Below are positions 63,148 through 64,000 of a stretch of DNA of 64,000 bases, piece by piece. A program made the translations under genes and the position numbers. The notes beneath the pieces were generated by a model. The model was given only the letters and a program-made list of their open reading frames with translations, was not told where the DNA came from and ran no database searches. Origin of the DNA: CBDBCU01 sp965243185 (lineage in GTDB: Bacteria > Chloroflexota > Dehalococcoidia > Lucifugimonadales > UBA3495); the NCBI GenBank assembly GCA_965243185.1, contig OZ251531.1:682001-746000 (forward strand), read 5' to 3'. The number at the start of each line of letters is the position of its first letter. Within the stretch, counting starts at the first letter, position 1.

Positions 63148-63497
63148 AGCAGCGCCTTGGAATGGCGGGCAGCAGTTCCGGCCGGAACGGTCAGGCTGTC
63201 GGCGGTTACGCTGTCGGCTTGTACATAGTCCAAGATGGTCTGGACGATTTCCGGCGGCACGGTTTCCGGAGCTTTAAGCTGCTCCTGGAAGTGGGTTTGG
63301 GTGTCCAGCAGGGCGGCCAGGGTGTGCAGGTCAAAGTCCTCCGTCCGGCGGGCTTGGGGGCGGCCGGTGGCCAAGTCCTCGTGGTAGTTGAACAGGAATC
63401 GGAGGATACTGCCCAGCCGTTCCAGGGCGTCCGGGACAGTGACGGCCCGAGTGACGCTGCCGTAGTCGCCAGCTTGGCAGATGAGGCAATGCTGCAT
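63144..63497 (-). CDS. Unknown protein, first gene of the block
   Basis: 117 residues: MQHCLICQAGDYGSVTRAVTVPDALERLGSILRFLFNYHEDL, then EDFDLHTLAALLDTQTHFQEQLKAPETVPPEIVQTILDYVQAD. A CxxC pair near the start, otherwise helical. Stop TGA overlaps the next start. No family recognised. Its upstream region carries the left end of the small inverted-repeat element. Confidence 0.6.
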   Translation of the reverse strand: MQHCLICQAGDYGSVTRAVTVPDALERLGSILRFLFNYHEDLATGRPQARRTEDFDLHTLAALLDTQTHFQEQLKAPETVPPEIVQTILDYVQADSVTADSLTVPAGTAARHSKALL

Positions 63498-63534
63498 AGC
63501 GATGCAGGGAAAGGTGGCGCTGAACTAGGCCGGC

Positions 63535-63703
63535 GGGTTCTGTAACATTTTGCTGGGGGGATTAGATGTGGGCGTGGAGTTGCCGGGAGTGCGGCCGGAC
63601 TTGCTACTACGATATGACCACCGATGAGTTGGTGTGCTACCAATGCGGACACCGCCGCAAGGTGCAACGGCAGCCGTCCCCCCAGCAAAATGTTACAGAA
63701 CCC
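63535..63703. mobile_element. 169-bp element with perfect 26-bp inverted ends
   Basis: Ends GGGTTCTGTAACATTTTGCT... and exact inverse. Inside, on the plus strand, ATG 63566 opens a frame with a four-Cys zinc ribbon (CRECGRTCYYDMTTDELVCYQCGH) that runs through the right end, so it is a deletion derivative keeping part of a gene, perhaps of the family's transposase. Same ends as the transposon at 52101-53493. Inserted into the 3' end of the DUF433 gene. Confidence 0.8.
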
Positions 63704-63904
63704 CTTGCGCGCATACAGCAAGCACGCCTGAATATCCTCCACCTCCAGCCAGTCATAGCCGCTGCAAATAGTTTCCGGGGCATCCCCCGCCGCCAGCATA
63801 CCCAGAATATGCTCCACCGCCAACCGCCGCCCCCGAATTATCGGCTTGCCCCCGAATATATCCGGGTTCACCGTAATTCTCTCCAGCAACTTGCTTTCGT
63901 CCAT
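63704..63904 (-). pseudogene. DUF433 protein gene clipped at its 3' end
   Basis: 67 residues of DUF433 (antitoxin-like, winged HTH): ERITVNPDIFGGKPIIRGRRLAVEHILGMLAAG and WLEVEDIQACLLYARK, after which the sequence enters the inverted-repeat element. Only about 8-10 normal C-terminal residues are lost, so the protein might still fold. The usual DUF5615 toxin partner is not downstream. The last 96 bases of the window show no gene. Confidence 0.8.
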
Positions 63905-64000
63905 AACCCCAAACGACCGGTTGCCCTGATTTTGAGACCGCTGTTCCTTGCCTCCAGTTTATCAAAGGAAACCGCCAGCAACAACCAAACCGCCCTACCC

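Noticed and set aside
53476..63700. attL/attR direct repeats of an integrase-driven island
   Set aside because: The two direct copies are better explained as ends of two separate members of one transposon family with inverted partners at 52101 and 63535; no integrase gene is present.

Overview
The window reads as one contig of a GC-rich bacterium whose genome style fits an uncultured Chloroflexota (SAR202 / Dehalococcoidia-like). This placement is an inference from gene types: MaoC-type hydratases, a luciferase-like flavin oxidoreductase, VOC and SDR enzymes, DUF2339/DUF3999, DUF3105, a yacL-ispD-ispF-cysS cluster, and heavy use of GTG/TTG starts. No rRNA is present to confirm it. From 1 to about 51.8 kb the sequence is compact and nearly all housekeeping genes are intact.

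Layout of the core part: a clipped SDR and two half-size MaoC hydratases; a coiled-coil membrane protein whose SD-linked start is followed by an in-frame amber codon; hisS with a clear sigma-70 promoter; a cohesin-like surface protein; a cyclase; a GlcG-type protein; hisF, a HAD phosphatase and hisIE; an S51 peptidase; then, all on the minus strand, yacL-like PIN/TRAM, ispD, DUF488, two leucine-rich-repeat lipoproteins, ispF and cysS. Next come an LLM oxidoreductase, a VapBC-like pair, a dead ISAs1 copy, and a long plus-strand purine block (purD, purE, purB, purC, purS) interleaved with small unknown genes, a HAD phosphatase, an Imm-type superinfection-immunity protein and DUF3105. A 3.2-kb IS nest (IS1-family plus two IS5-family elements around a broken DNA methyltransferase) separates this from dnaG-rpoD. 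Downstream are small membrane proteins, an MFS transporter with His-rich ends, a DUF2339-DUF3999 pair, VOC-SDR, FmdB-dtd, a cobalamin adenosyltransferase-hisH-hisA operon, a cupin, an ACT regulator and a histidine decarboxylase.

From tRNA-Ser(GCT) at 51.75 kb to the end the character changes completely. There is a transposon with a truncated transposase and a methyltransferase fragment, then about 10 kb of mostly minus-strand short genes without recognisable families, two tandem tRNA-Gln genes, a tRNA-Thr-like remnant, an intact IS982-like element, an amber-riddled transposase, an 18-base poly-G tract and a 169-bp inverted-repeat element that clips a DUF433 gene. Many of these reading frames continue convincingly through in-frame TAA codons or need single -1 shifts at homopolymers. 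The block is either a decaying mobile element, an indel-rich assembly segment, or (least likely but most interesting) an element with non-standard decoding.

Metabolic links: histidine biosynthesis is split between hisF/hisIE (6.7-9.0 kb) and hisH/hisA (46.9-48.3 kb); the MEP isoprenoid genes ispD and ispF flank the LRR cassette; purine synthesis is nearly contiguous except that PurS lacks neighbouring purQ and purL.
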